A DNA stretch of 64,000 bases from Epilithonimonas caeni DSM 17710 (GTDB taxonomy: Bacteria > Bacteroidota > Bacteroidia > Flavobacteriales > Weeksellaceae). The notes beneath the pieces are model-generated. The model ran no database searches. It worked only from the letters and a program-made list of their open reading frames with translations, and was not told where the DNA came from. Positions within the stretch are counted from its first letter, which is position 1. Each line of letters begins with the position of its first letter. This document shows positions 8,084 through 16,979 of the stretch, one piece after another. Both the position numbers and the translations under genes were made by a program. The stretch lies in the NCBI RefSeq assembly GCF_000426465.1, contig NZ_KE384527.1, positions 1 through 64,000 on the forward strand. Direction: 5' to 3'.

Positions 8084-8393
8084 TAATAATTTTATAAATT
8101 TTCAATTATTTTATTATGTTAAATTCAAATAAATAACATTAAATACATAAATAAACAAATTAAAACAATCATAATATTAAATTATTAATAATTAACGAAC
8201 TTAATAATATCTCTTTATTTTTAATGATTTAATATCAATAATCTTTTTATTTGTATTCTTTCACATCAATTAAACTTTATGAATTATTTTATCAAAAAAT
8301 TAAAATGGAGTGGAATTTTGAAATAAACTTTACATAATTGTAATATCATTGTGAATAAAAATCTGCACTTTATTATCAAATTATCCAAAACCA

Positions 8394-8427
8394 TAAATAA
8401 AAAAGCGCGAAAATTACATTTCGCGCT
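8394..8427 (-). terminator. Intrinsic terminator closing the T6SS structural operon
   Basis: A 9-base GC-rich stem (AGCGCGAAA at 8404-8412 with 8419-8427, six-base loop) is followed on the minus strand by a T-rich tract. It lies about 20 bases beyond the tssC stop, so it separates sheath and baseplate genes from the hcp and vgrG genes. Confidence 0.9.
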
Positions 8428-8448
8428 TCTAATACCAAGGATAAAAGA

Positions 8449-9816
8449 TTACTTTTGCTCGTATTCAGTCTCCCATTCGTTACCATCATCTCCTTTGTGA
8501 CCATCCATTTTGATCAGGAAGTTCTTCGCAGGGAAGTATGGCTTCATATGAATATCAAGATGAATTCTGTCCTTTTGCACAGGATCCTGCTCAAATTTTC
8601 TGATCTCAAAGTTCTCGATCAATTTACCGGGACCTGTGATACTATCCAAGAAACGCACAATTTGATTCATGATCTCTTTTCTTGTAACAGCAGTGAAGTT
8701 TTCAAAGGCCCTTCTGTTCAAAAAATCCATCAAAACTTTGGTCACATAATCAAAAACCCTTACTACAGAATAAGTCTGAAGCCCCAGGTTATCTCCGTTG
8801 AATAAAGTTTTGCCTGAGAATGCCATTACTTTTCCGTACTCATTTACCATCGGGATCAGTCCAAGGTTTTCAAGATTGGCAATTTCGCTTTTCTTCAAGT
8901 CGAATTTCACACCATCAACTTCATTGATCCCTCCAAATTTTTTACCTGCAGTAACCTGAGACATCAATGTATGATAGATTTTCCCTGCCAAAGCTGCAGA
9001 AGGCGGAATGAACAGATCTTCAGTTTCGTTGATATCTTCGAACCTTCCTCTTCCGACCAACCAGTTGCAGGTCATCAGAACATTGGCTCTGTAAACATCA
9101 CCACCAGTCAAATAAGCCTGATCGAACATTTCCATAACATCATCCGGTTCATCAAGATGTTCAAAATCTGTTACCAACATCACTTTGTTTTCATGAGCCA
9201 GTTTTGCCCATTTTTCAACTACTTTGTTAGAACCCAAATATCCTGGAATGACTAAGATCCCGTAATTGTTCTTAAGGTCCAACCTGTCATAGTTGTCAGA
9301 AAGTTCGGCATGGATCGTATCAATAAATCTTGTGTTATCCAGATCTTTCAACTGCTCAAGGTTTGCATTGACAATAGTGATGTTTTTCACTTTATCGGTT
9401 TCCGTATTCTTGTAGAATAAAGCAGCTGTTCTATAGTTTGCCTCTAACTCCCTGGTGACATCTACAGCTTTTGAAAGATTTTTGGAAAGCAGGTCCTCAG
9501 AAGATTTTCTCTGATCTTCACAATTCGCAACCATATCGGTCAATGAATCATTTTTACTGATCACACTTGCCCAAAGCTCAAGAGTTTTCTTAAGCGTTTC
9601 TCTTTCTTTTTCTTTTCCCAGTTCGGTAAGGAAAATCTTTCTTCTTGCCTTTCGGTCAGGATTGATGTTTTGCACTCCTTCAATCGAAGTTTCCAATAAA
9701 TCGAACCCTCCGTATCTAGCCAATTTATTAAGGCTGCTTTCTAAAGATGCCGATCCTTTTCTTTGTTCCAGTACTTGTGTGGCAGTTGCCTGTACTGATT
9801 CTTCTGGTTTTGCCAT
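8449..9816 (-). CDS. tssC: TssC, contractile sheath large subunit
   Basis: The 455-aa protein is the Bacteroidota form of the T6SS sheath large subunit (TssC/VipB, also known as DUF5458). Recognisable parts are the N-terminal region LNKLARYGGFDLLETSIEGVQ, the central FKDxx-like region with LVIPGYLGSNKV, VLMTCNWLVGRGRFEDINETEDLF with PPSAALAGKIY, and the C-terminal handshake strands IHLDIHMKPYFPAKNFLIKM. TssB-TssC heterodimers polymerise around the Hcp tube and contract to fire it. It is the last gene of the structural operon, 13 bases after tssB, and is followed by a strong terminator. Confidence 0.93.
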   Translation of the reverse strand: MAKPEESVQATATQVLEQRKGSASLESSLNKLARYGGFDLLETSIEGVQNINPDRKARRKIFLTELGKEKERETLKKTLELWASVISKNDSLTDMVANCEDQRKSSEDLLSKNLSKAVDVTRELEANYRTAALFYKNTETDKVKNITIVNANLEQLKDLDNTRFIDTIHAELSDNYDRLDLKNNYGILVIPGYLGSNKVVEKWAKLAHENKVMLVTDFEHLDEPDDVMEMFDQAYLTGGDVYRANVLMTCNWLVGRGRFEDINETEDLFIPPSAALAGKIYHTLMSQVTAGKKFGGINEVDGVKFDLKKSEIANLENLGLIPMVNEYGKVMAFSGKTLFNGDNLGLQTYSVVRVFDYVTKVLMDFLNRRAFENFTAVTRKEIMNQIVRFLDSITGPGKLIENFEIRKFEQDPVQKDRIHLDIHMKPYFPAKNFLIKMDGHKGDDGNEWETEYEQK

Positions 9817-9829
9817 GATCTGTGTTTTT

Positions 9830-10291
9830 TTAATTGTTGTTGGTTGTGTTACTTTCTAATTCTTTGATTAATGACTGAAGTGTGTCCAGTAATCCTTTTT
9901 TTGCGTCAGGATCTTCGAGAGCAGTTTTCAGGATCTTGTTTGTTTTCAATTGTTTGATGATCTTCTGGTACTGGTCTTTTTCCGTTTCCAGCCCACTCAA
10001 AAATCCGCTTTGTCCAGTGATTCCTTTGGTACCAAAATCACCTAGGTTTTTGAATTTCAGGTTTTCCATTTTGACAGATCCCTGCGCATCTTCGAAATCA
10101 ACTTTGATCTCTGGTTTGAAATGCTCAAAAACTTTCTCGATGGTGTTCAATCCTTCTACCAATTCTGGCTTTACAGGATCGTCCGCCGTTAATTTTTGCG
10201 CTAAAAGCGTTCTGTTTTGAGGGATCTCGAAGATCGCCTCACTTGCGTCCAGTGGAACTTCATTCCCACCAATTCCTTTGTTTGTCAACAT
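9830..10291 (-). CDS. tssB: TssB, contractile sheath small subunit
   Basis: This 153-aa protein precedes tssC by 13 bases, the universal order of the sheath pair. It contains the conserved early motif GIGGNEVPLDASEAIFEIPQN, a segment EIKVDFEDAQG typical of the strand shared with TssC, and a helical C-terminus (LLDTLQSLIKELESN). Its length is normal for TssB. The function is to form the sheath with TssC in the cytoplasm. The intergenic distance to tssF upstream is about 70 bases with no evident terminator, so it remains part of the long operon. Confidence 0.9.
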   Translation of the reverse strand: MLTNKGIGGNEVPLDASEAIFEIPQNRTLLAQKLTADDPVKPELVEGLNTIEKVFEHFKPEIKVDFEDAQGSVKMENLKFKNLGDFGTKGITGQSGFLSGLETEKDQYQKIIKQLKTNKILKTALEDPDAKKGLLDTLQSLIKELESNTTNNN

Positions 10292-10360
10292 AAGTGTCTT
10301 TTTTTAAAGGGTTAATAATTGTTTTTAATTAATATCATCAACTTTTTATAAGTGATATTT

Positions 10361-12187
10361 CTATTTTTGAAAAATCCGGTATGGATAGATGTTTGCTGAA
10401 GCATTTTTCAGTTTAAGCAGGAAGCTTTCACATAGATACTCCCATTCAGAATCTTTGATCGATTCTTTTTCCTCAGAATTTCTGACCAAGGTAATATCAA
10501 TAGTTCTGCTGAATCCGCCTTTTAAAGACACCTCTTTTTTGGTTCCTTTTGAGACCTCAATCCTTTTTATTGTATTTTTGAAATGATTCAATCCGAAAAC
10601 TTTTATGTCCGCAACGGTCACTATTCTTCCTCTTGTAAGCAAAGAATTCCTGTATTCTAAAATTTTATCCTGTGGCGATAGGCTTTTCCTGCCTGCTGTT
10701 GATGGTTTGATCATTATTGCCGTTTTATCCAAAGCAGAAACGTTGGAACCCTCTACGGTCAAAACAGTGCCTTGTTTAATATCATTTCCTTCTTCTGCCA
10801 AAGTCAACCAATAAGAAATATTACAGCCAATCTCAGAATCTTGAGAGTCCGAAGCGATTACCAAATATGGATTATTAGTTTGCGAGAAACTTTTCTCTTT
10901 CGCTAATTGATGAAGTGCCGCCACATTTTGATTGATCTGCCTTAATGTTTCTTTTGTGGAATCCGCACCTATACCGGAAAAAGCAGCCGTTTCATCTTTG
11001 ATCAACTCTAAAAGATATTGCAGAAGTTCCGAAGCTCCTCTCTGGTCAAATCGTGAAACACCGCCTTTCCTTAAAACAGCAGAGATCCCATTATTCTCAG
11101 CAGCATAATTTTTAACATCGAACCTTCTTCCTCTATCATCCGAAACATAATCCAGATCCAGAAAACTGTCATCAGATTTTATCGGAATGATATTAAGCCT
11201 TCCCGTCACTCTGTGATAAGATGTCACATTATGGATATTAAGTACTGGAATACAGTTGAGGGTAATGCTCACATTTTCCAGAACTTCACTCACGACCGCT
11301 TCCGAAAATTTGAACTTCAGCCAAACAACATCCTGATCTTCAGAAAGCCTATTATTTTGAAAATATTTTTCAAATAATTCTTCTTTCCGGGGTTTATCAA
11401 CGTGCGAAAGTTTTTCCCTTAAAGTGAAAAAATTCGAGGAATAGTATTGATTGACATCAGTATAAACGTGCTCAAGATCCGAATAGTTTTTGGTAATGAT
11501 ACTTTCAAGGTCAATGTTCTTCTGATCTACATTATATCCTTCCTGCAATGAAAACTCTTTTTTACCAAAGTAGACCTTCGCCTGTTTTAGGTAATAAAAA
11601 AAGAGTTCTTTCTGATAATTATTGTTAATATCAATATAAAACATCAGATTCTCAAGGTCTGAGTTTTCTTTACAACGGATTCCCACCCACATCTCTCCAG
11701 ACGGAATATATTGTTCTCCTTTTGACAGTAAATCCGTAAAGAAGAAGCTTTCTACACGATTTAGGGTATTTCCAAATGCAATATATTCGATTTTTGCGGT
11801 GGTCAGTTTCACCTCAATAGTTGGACAGAAGAACACATCTTTGCTGCTACTTTCCGTCGGATTGAATACATTATGAATCCGTTTGCTTGTTTTAAAATGA
11901 TTTTTCAAGGATATCGTAAAATGATTCTCCAAAGGAAAAACCTGGATCAATGACCTTGAAGGAATAACTCCGGAAACTTCTTCCGGAAACATTATTTCAA
12001 GAATCCTTTCTATGATCCGCGACCGCGAACTTTCCAACTCAAAACCCAGTTTCTCAAGTTCTGAAGCCGTTGCAGAAAGTAGAAGACCCACAATCGGGTC
12101 AAAGGAGGTTTCCGCTTCCAATTCGTTATATCCCCAAAGTCTGGCGGCTCTTCTTAATATCCTATCTTTTATTCGTTCCTGGTTCAT
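10361..12187 (-). CDS. tssF: TssF, baseplate subunit
   Basis: The 608-aa protein begins with RIKDRILRRAARLWGYNELEAETSFDPIV, typical of T6SSiii TssF. Further on are LESSRSRIIERILEIMFPE and a later SLLTRGRIVTVADIKVFG segment, matching baseplate wedge proteins of the TssF/gp6 family. TssF, TssG, TssE and TssK together form the baseplate on which tube and sheath assemble. The gene follows tssE by about 20 bases and precedes tssB. No signal peptide or transmembrane segment is present, as expected for a cytoplasmic baseplate component. Confidence 0.88.
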   Translation of the reverse strand: MNQERIKDRILRRAARLWGYNELEAETSFDPIVGLLLSATASELEKLGFELESSRSRIIERILEIMFPEEVSGVIPSRSLIQVFPLENHFTISLKNHFKTSKRIHNVFNPTESSSKDVFFCPTIEVKLTTAKIEYIAFGNTLNRVESFFFTDLLSKGEQYIPSGEMWVGIRCKENSDLENLMFYIDINNNYQKELFFYYLKQAKVYFGKKEFSLQEGYNVDQKNIDLESIITKNYSDLEHVYTDVNQYYSSNFFTLREKLSHVDKPRKEELFEKYFQNNRLSEDQDVVWLKFKFSEAVVSEVLENVSITLNCIPVLNIHNVTSYHRVTGRLNIIPIKSDDSFLDLDYVSDDRGRRFDVKNYAAENNGISAVLRKGGVSRFDQRGASELLQYLLELIKDETAAFSGIGADSTKETLRQINQNVAALHQLAKEKSFSQTNNPYLVIASDSQDSEIGCNISYWLTLAEEGNDIKQGTVLTVEGSNVSALDKTAIMIKPSTAGRKSLSPQDKILEYRNSLLTRGRIVTVADIKVFGLNHFKNTIKRIEVSKGTKKEVSLKGGFSRTIDITLVRNSEEKESIKDSEWEYLCESFLLKLKNASANIYPYRIFQK

Positions 12188-12207
12188 TTGTATTTTTGTT
12201 TTTATTT

Positions 12208-12636
12208 TTAATATGAAAGAGGTCCTACAAAAAATGAGTTCTGAAAAAGGAAAGGCCTGTTGGTTTCCAAAACTTGTCCTTTCACTGAAATCACTACCCT
12301 CTTCTTCATTCTTCTTTTCCCGAAAGTGCCAAGATTATGATCTTTAACAGAAACTTCCACATCTTCCAAAAGCAATCTCTTCTCATACATCACAATGGCT
12401 TTCTTCATTGCAGTTACAATGAATTCCTTTAAGCTGTTATCGGTTTTAAGAAGGTCAAAATCCATTTCCCAGATTTCCGTTCCGAAAGTTTCATCAAACT
12501 TACATTCTCCCAAAGCCGTTGTAGAAATCAAGAAAATCTGCTGACTTATAGAATGATCGATAGAGATCTTTTCAGCATCCTTTTTATTGATCACGGTTTC
12601 GAAATCCATTGGTATTTTATAGTATATGCCTTTCAT
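12208..12636 (-). CDS. tssE: TssE, GPW/gp25-like baseplate subunit
   Basis: This 142-aa protein matches the gp25/TssE baseplate family: SISQQIFLISTTALGECKFDETFGTEIWEMDFDLL followed by helical VTAMKKAIVMYEKRLLLEDVEVSV, with the RL/LEDV core typical of gp25 proteins. The first eight residues MKGIYYKI are shared with homologues in my memory. It starts 18 bases after the stop of the 229-aa gene and precedes tssF by 20 bases. It is about the usual size for TssE. In contractile machines this subunit joins the sheath to the baseplate wedge. Confidence 0.85.
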   Translation of the reverse strand: MKGIYYKIPMDFETVINKKDAEKISIDHSISQQIFLISTTALGECKFDETFGTEIWEMDFDLLKTDNSLKEFIVTAMKKAIVMYEKRLLLEDVEVSVKDHNLGTFGKRRMKKRVVISVKGQVLETNRPFLFQNSFFVGPLSY

Positions 12637-12654
12637 TGTGCTTTTGATTTTAGT

Positions 12655-13344
12655 CTACAAATAGATCAACTTCTTGATATTACCTTTATCATCATATTCA
12701 AAATTTTTCACAACTTTGTTTCTTCTGATGATCTGTAATTCTACTTTCGGGGTCAGCTTCAGAAATTTTTCCCGGTACAGGATATCTCCGATAAAGCTTC
12801 TGCCATCATTATTATCAATAATCAGAAAGTATTGTGATACATCGTGCGGTTTTTCAAATTCATTAATATTTCCAGAATAGAGCATTACATTTTGTCCATA
12901 TCCTGACAACTGATAGGTCAACTGATCCTGCGACAGTTTTCTATGTCGGGAAATATCAAATTTTTCAATGCTTTCCAAAAGTGGCTCAAAAGCAATATTC
13001 TCATACAAGTAAGAGGTCTTATCAAAACGTTTGATTCCCAGGAAAGATAAAAAGCTCTTCCTCGTAGTCTTTTTTGCAAAACTCAATACATCGCGTGTTA
13101 CCTGATAAGCTTCTGTCTCATTGGTTTTATCATCAGTTACGGTCAATTTATAAGTGGGAACTTCCACCTCTTTGTTATTGGTCTTCAAACGAACTTTTCC
13201 CACTTCCTGATCAGAAATAATCATAGAAATGGTATGTTTACGAAGTCCGGAATCTGTCCGCACCACAATTTCTTCCCTATCATCTGCAGATGAAGAGTTT
13301 TTGGACATTCCAAGGTTAAGATCAAGTTCAGGAAGCGGGCTCAT
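12655..13344 (-). CDS. T6SSiii-associated cytoplasmic protein of unknown function
   Basis: The 229-aa product has no signal peptide and no membrane segment. The N-terminal 25 residues are Ser/Asp-rich and look disordered; the rest mixes strands and helices (RKHTISMIISDQEVGKVRL, TYKLTVTDDKT, SYLYENIAFEPLLESIEKF, DVSQYFLIIDNNDGRSFIGDILYREKFL, LQIIRRNKVV). I recognise no named domain. Its start overlaps the end of the upstream periplasmic-protein gene by 17 bases and it lies just before tssE, so it is an integral part of the operon. It may be one of the Bacteroidota-specific components (TssP, TssQ or TssR class names), but I cannot assign which, and phage-baseplate-like LysM/gp53 roles remain open. 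Confidence 0.75.
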   Translation of the reverse strand: MSPLPELDLNLGMSKNSSSADDREEIVVRTDSGLRKHTISMIISDQEVGKVRLKTNNKEVEVPTYKLTVTDDKTNETEAYQVTRDVLSFAKKTTRKSFLSFLGIKRFDKTSYLYENIAFEPLLESIEKFDISRHRKLSQDQLTYQLSGYGQNVMLYSGNINEFEKPHDVSQYFLIIDNNDGRSFIGDILYREKFLKLTPKVELQIIRRNKVVKNFEYDDKGNIKKLIYL

Positions 13345-13924
13345 TTTTTTTCTTCTTTTTGATTTTTACTTCATCGGTTTTCTTGATCTTATATGCAGAC
13401 AAGCAATCCAGTTGATTATCGATATCCATATTTTGAACTTCACTTACATATAATTCATAGTTCTTTTTGTAGGTATATAATTTGATCAGGCTGATATCAT
13501 TCAGTCTCAGCTTGGCAAATTCTTTTCTGGTAAGTTGTCTGGCAAAAAAACCATCACAGTTCAGAGAAAAATTATTCTTATAAGTGACTACTTCTCCTGT
13601 TTTAAAAAAGACATCTAAAACCTTATCTTTTTTCACACATATATTTTTATCTAGAATCTGGATGTACATAAAGACTTTATTTTTCCTCTTCCCCAGTTGC
13701 AATGTCGCATAAACATAGTCGCTATTATTGACTCGCAGATACAAAGGTGTTGTACTCGCAAATGGCTTTTTATCCAACTTTTGTTTCGTCTGAATAATCC
13801 CGCAATCAGCGCTTGCATAAGACAACTCTGCATTGTCTGAAACGGGTTTCTCCTGAGCATTTGCACAGGGAATTCCTAGAAGGACAATAAAAAGAATGAA
13901 TATTGAATTTTTCATTTTCTCCAT
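13328..13924 (-). CDS. T6SSiii-associated periplasmic protein
   Basis: The start is taken as the ATG at 13924, which overlaps the tssO stop by one base (TAATG), giving 198 aa. Residues 4-24 are a classical signal peptide (MKNSIFILFIVLLGIPCANAQ) with cleavage after ANA. The mature part has two cysteines near residues 42 and 90 and ends in a very lysine-rich tail (KIKKKKKNEPAS). I recognise no family. Export to the periplasm suggests a role in the trans-envelope complex, replacing TssJ/TssL/TssM that are absent here. That role is inferred from topology and from its position between tssO and tssE. Confidence 0.75.
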   Translation of the reverse strand: MEKMKNSIFILFIVLLGIPCANAQEKPVSDNAELSYASADCGIIQTKQKLDKKPFASTTPLYLRVNNSDYVYATLQLGKRKNKVFMYIQILDKNICVKKDKVLDVFFKTGEVVTYKNNFSLNCDGFFARQLTRKEFAKLRLNDISLIKLYTYKKNYELYVSEVQNMDIDNQLDCLSAYKIKKTDEVKIKKKKKNEPAS

Positions 13925-14436
13925 TATTGAACCTGATACAATTGGCGGCAAACATCCAGGTCTGTTTTGATCTTGTCATACTCTTCTTTCAAGGTCTTGT
14001 TGATCGTACTCAAACTATCCATTGTCATTTGATTTCCGGATAATTGTTTGATCTGCTTTTTAGCATCCACAAGGTCTTTGAAGGTCATGATCGTATTATT
14101 ATACATCACTTTATTTTTCAAAGTATCCTTCGGAAGCTGTTTGTACATATCAGCAAGGATAGACAATGATAACTTTTCATTGAAAAAATCGTTCTGTCCC
14201 GGCACACCTATGGAGTCCACAGCAGCTTTCACTTTTTCCAACTGGAACGAAAACCTGTCCTGGGTTTCCATTTCTCTTTTCATTTTAGCATTTTCAATTT
14301 TCAGCAAACTGTTTTCCTTGAAGGGGAAATAAGCGTTAAAGAATACCGCAACCAACAGGACAATGACAGTAATGACAAAAAACAGGACGAAAAAGGAAAA
14401 TGCTCTTGATCGTTCTCTTCTATTAAGGACTTCCAT
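13924..14436 (-). CDS. tssO: TssO, T6SSiii transmembrane component
   Basis: The 170-aa protein starts with a short basic cytoplasmic tail (MEVLNRRERSRAF), one transmembrane helix at residues 14-38, and then a long helical, mostly coiled-coil periplasmic part (ENSLLKIENAKMKREMETQ; LSTINKTLKEEYDKIKTDLD). This matches TssO, one of the Bacteroidota-specific T6SS membrane proteins. Such proteins are thought to build an envelope-spanning complex in place of TssJLM. It overlaps the following gene by one base and follows tssK after an 81-base gap that contains short AT-rich inverted sequence. Confidence 0.8.
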   Translation of the reverse strand: MEVLNRRERSRAFSFFVLFFVITVIVLLVAVFFNAYFPFKENSLLKIENAKMKREMETQDRFSFQLEKVKAAVDSIGVPGQNDFFNEKLSLSILADMYKQLPKDTLKNKVMYNNTIMTFKDLVDAKKQIKQLSGNQMTMDSLSTINKTLKEEYDKIKTDLDVCRQLYQVQ

Positions 14437-14517
14437 ATATTTTAATAAGTATTATTGATGATTGATAAATGATGAACGATGCCATCAATTATCATTTATA
14501 AATTATCATTGATGTTT

Positions 14518-15678
14518 TTAATCTGCAAGGAATGTTCGGCTTCGTTTAGCATGCAACACTGTATCTCTGTCGTCGGTATTTTCTGAAACGAAGATACTTC
14601 CGTCACGTTTTTTACCGATATAATCCAACCTGTTGAGAACTGAGTAAAGCTCCTCAAGGGTCTTCATAAAAATCTTGACTTTAGAGATCGCCACATCTAC
14701 CTGATCATGGTTGTAATGTGTGTTGATCGTTTCTGTAAAAATCGTTTCGAAACTTCCCTGGCTTACGTTGCACCATTCGGCAAAATAATTCAGCAATTCT
14801 TCTTTTCCTGCTCCGGAACGCGCATCGATAAAGTTTTTCAAAATCCTCGCTAGAGCAACCACAGACAGCAACATATTGACCGGCGGCGTGTGCGGAGAAA
14901 GCCATCTGAATCTGTTGATTTCCTGACCAAGATAATTCAGGGTTTTATCTGCCATCAGCCCCATCATCACTGCCAGAGAATTGTTCTGCTTCTTCACATG
15001 GATCTTTTGCTCGATCTGCACAGCATACAATTCGACCTGTCCATAAAACCGGTCAATCTCCACGTAGAGGTCCTGCAATTTCTTAGAGCTTGAAACACTC
15101 ACACAAGGCGGAATGTAATCATCATCAATTCTGGACTCTGCAGCATTGACCAAGATCTTTCCGATAGTAAGATAGCCGGTCCCGAAACCTAAAGTATTCT
15201 TAAGTTCTCTTTCCGGAACCAGGTTCAGAGAATATTCCGGTTGGGTGTAAGGATATCTTGGCGGGTTTTCTTCCGGGTCCGGTTCTCCAAAAGGTGTTCT
15301 TTTGAAAGGGTTCACAGAAAGACAGGCCATCAGTACCACACTTTCATTATCCTTTATCTCATAAGCGGCTTCCGGATAGGGGATGGACAGGTTGATGGAT
15401 TCTGAACTTCCATTTCCGATGTCTATCCTTGCTCCACTTGGTGTGATAGCATGACATTCTTCTACTTTTATTCTAAGTAGCTTGTGATTATCAATGATCA
15501 GGCTTAGTTTTATGGAATCGTTAACAGGTAAAAGTCCGTAATTGATCATGGAAGTATGAATCCCTACAGAATCTCTCACCGAATCACTCACAAAATCCTG
15601 AACATCTGCGAAATGGTTCTTATTAATTTTCATCCCGTCTATCCAGTTTACGGGGAAGTGGTTTAGTTTTTCTATCAT
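14518..15678 (-). CDS. tssK: TssK, baseplate-membrane complex adaptor
   Basis: The N-terminus FPVNWIDGMKINKNHFADVQDF is the TssK signature (W-x-x-G-M-x-hydrophobic, then HF-x-x-Q). The 386-aa length is slightly short for TssK but fits the Bacteroidota variety. The middle section includes VLMACLSVNPFKRTPFGEPDP and a helical bundle follows (LAVMMGLMADKTLNYLGQEINRF). TssK trimers connect the baseplate to the membrane complex. The gene lies between the 95-aa gene (15 bases) and tssO. Confidence 0.88.
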   Translation of the reverse strand: MIEKLNHFPVNWIDGMKINKNHFADVQDFVSDSVRDSVGIHTSMINYGLLPVNDSIKLSLIIDNHKLLRIKVEECHAITPSGARIDIGNGSSESINLSIPYPEAAYEIKDNESVVLMACLSVNPFKRTPFGEPDPEENPPRYPYTQPEYSLNLVPERELKNTLGFGTGYLTIGKILVNAAESRIDDDYIPPCVSVSSSKKLQDLYVEIDRFYGQVELYAVQIEQKIHVKKQNNSLAVMMGLMADKTLNYLGQEINRFRWLSPHTPPVNMLLSVVALARILKNFIDARSGAGKEELLNYFAEWCNVSQGSFETIFTETINTHYNHDQVDVAISKVKIFMKTLEELYSVLNRLDYIGKKRDGSIFVSENTDDRDTVLHAKRSRTFLAD

Positions 15679-15693
15679 TTGTTTATATTTTAA

Positions 15694-15981
15694 TTAATTA
15701 TTACTCCAGACGCCTTTCACGTTATACTTCTCCAACGGGACTTCCTTATCTCCACATTTTACAGATACCTTCATGTCCTGATACTCAAAGGTCGGCTTGA
15801 TGATGATGTCCAAAGGTTTGTCCGGATCAGACTTCTTAAAATCCCCGAATACTCTCATCATTTCCTGATCATCAAAAGTGATACTCGTATTATACCGGGT
15901 AAAAGACAAATTCACACTATATGGTATGGCTGCCGATATGTACTCGTTCTTTAGTATCTCAAAAAAAATAGGTTGTCCCAT
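15694..15981 (-). CDS. Small T6SSiii operon protein, unknown
   Basis: I choose the ATG at 15981 (MGQPIFFEIL), giving 95 aa; a TTG codon 12 bases upstream is possible but less likely. The protein is soluble and beta-rich (AIPYSVNLSFTRYNTSITF, IIIKPTFEYQDMKVSVKCG) and has no recognisable domain. It lies between tssN, 14 bases upstream, and tssK, 15 bases downstream, so co-expression with the baseplate and membrane complex is certain from layout. Its size and strand content resemble small assembly or Hcp-like proteins, but I would not assign it further. Confidence 0.7.
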   Translation of the reverse strand: MGQPIFFEILKNEYISAAIPYSVNLSFTRYNTSITFDDQEMMRVFGDFKKSDPDKPLDIIIKPTFEYQDMKVSVKCGDKEVPLEKYNVKGVWSNN

Positions 15982-15995
15982 TACGATTATCAATT

Positions 15996-16979
15996 TTAAT
16001 CAATGACCCGTTCAGAGCCAAGTTCACTTTTCACTCTTTTATTGTCCCTTTCCTGATCATACTCGAAGTCCGGTTTTCTGTCAATACCATCTAATTTCTG
16101 ATTCGTCCTCATACAGAATATGACACTATTTTCTTCTATTCCGTTCATATAAAGGGTGTAATCGGGATCGATGTATTTGGTAGATTCGTACCATTTGGGC
16201 TGCAGGAAGAACACCCAGCTGTAGAGACCGTCTGGTCCTTCTACTTCGATCTGGTCTTCTGTATGCCTTTCGTTGTAGTCTAGCACAAAATTGTAAAACA
16301 GCCTCCCGAAATCTACTCTTGTTGGTCCTTTTGCACGATAAACACTGTATTTTTTAGCATAGCGGTCTTTGTCCATCAAGAAAGTGAATACTACAAGGTC
16401 CCGCATTTCCTCATCGTTCACACCGGCCAAGTCTTTGTAATTCTCCGGAAACTGCCAGGTCTTATAGATCTTGGGAGGAATTGACATTGCCCTGTTAAAG
16501 GTATCATTCAGAAATGTCGGGATAAAGAACATGATGAAATGTCCCAACATCAGAAATGAAAAATCGATCCCGTTGAGAAATGTAAAAATCAGAATAAAAG
16601 GAATGGCAGAGTACATTATTGTGACCAATGCAAAAAGATATTCGGTGCCGTTATTCTTTTGTCCGAATTTTTGAAAATAGGTACGGTACATCGAGCAATG
16701 CAGAATTCCAATGACCAGCGAACAGATCTGATAAAAGACAAATTCGTACAGATTATTATCCTGGAAAAGCTTATTGAATCCCAAAAATGCAATGATGGAA
16801 TAAATGAAAGCCACAGAAAAAAGATAAGTGTAAAATTTCCCTTTATATTTCTGCTTAAACTCCGGAACTTTCTGAGCAAAAATCATTGTGAGAATAATAC
16901 AGAAAGCCAGAAAAATAATAACAGCCGCCAGTATTTTCGGTTCAAATAGATTAATGAAATATTTTTTCAATTGTGTCAT
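15996..16979 (-). CDS. tssN: TssN, T6SSiii polytopic membrane component
   Basis: The 327-aa protein has an N-terminal half with about five transmembrane segments (near residues 14-35, 46-62, 74-95, 108-128 and 130-150). The C-terminal half is soluble and begins around PPKIYKTWQFPENYKDL and includes DLVVFTFLMDKDRYAKKYSVYRAKGPTRVDFG and LYSWVFFLQPKWYES. This architecture is that of TssN, a membrane protein found only in Bacteroidota T6SS. The cytoplasmic domain probably contacts the baseplate. The start codon overlaps the tssG stop (ATGA). Confidence 0.85.
   Translation of the reverse strand: MTQLKKYFINLFEPKILAAVIIFLAFCIILTMIFAQKVPEFKQKYKGKFYTYLFSVAFIYSIIAFLGFNKLFQDNNLYEFVFYQICSLVIGILHCSMYRTYFQKFGQKNNGTEYLFALVTIMYSAIPFILIFTFLNGIDFSFLMLGHFIMFFIPTFLNDTFNRAMSIPPKIYKTWQFPENYKDLAGVNDEEMRDLVVFTFLMDKDRYAKKYSVYRAKGPTRVDFGRLFYNFVLDYNERHTEDQIEVEGPDGLYSWVFFLQPKWYESTKYIDPDYTLYMNGIEENSVIFCMRTNQKLDGIDRKPDFEYDQERDNKRVKSELGSERVID

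Larger units (their letters stand above)
7942..8448. other. AT-rich intergenic region between tssC and hcp
   Basis: No gene is visible in about 500 bases of extremely A+T-rich DNA. The region holds the tssC terminator at its right end and the hcp promoter at 8053-8083. I see no tRNA, and no reading frame of convincing composition on either strand between about 8090 and 8390. Confidence 0.8.

Noticed and set aside
14437-14517. TGATGATTGATAAATGATGA-like sequence between tssK and tssO as a regulatory element
   Set aside because: Similar ATGA/TGAT low-complexity strings occur in several spacers of the window (near 6862, 46380, 58266); I regard it as spacer composition.
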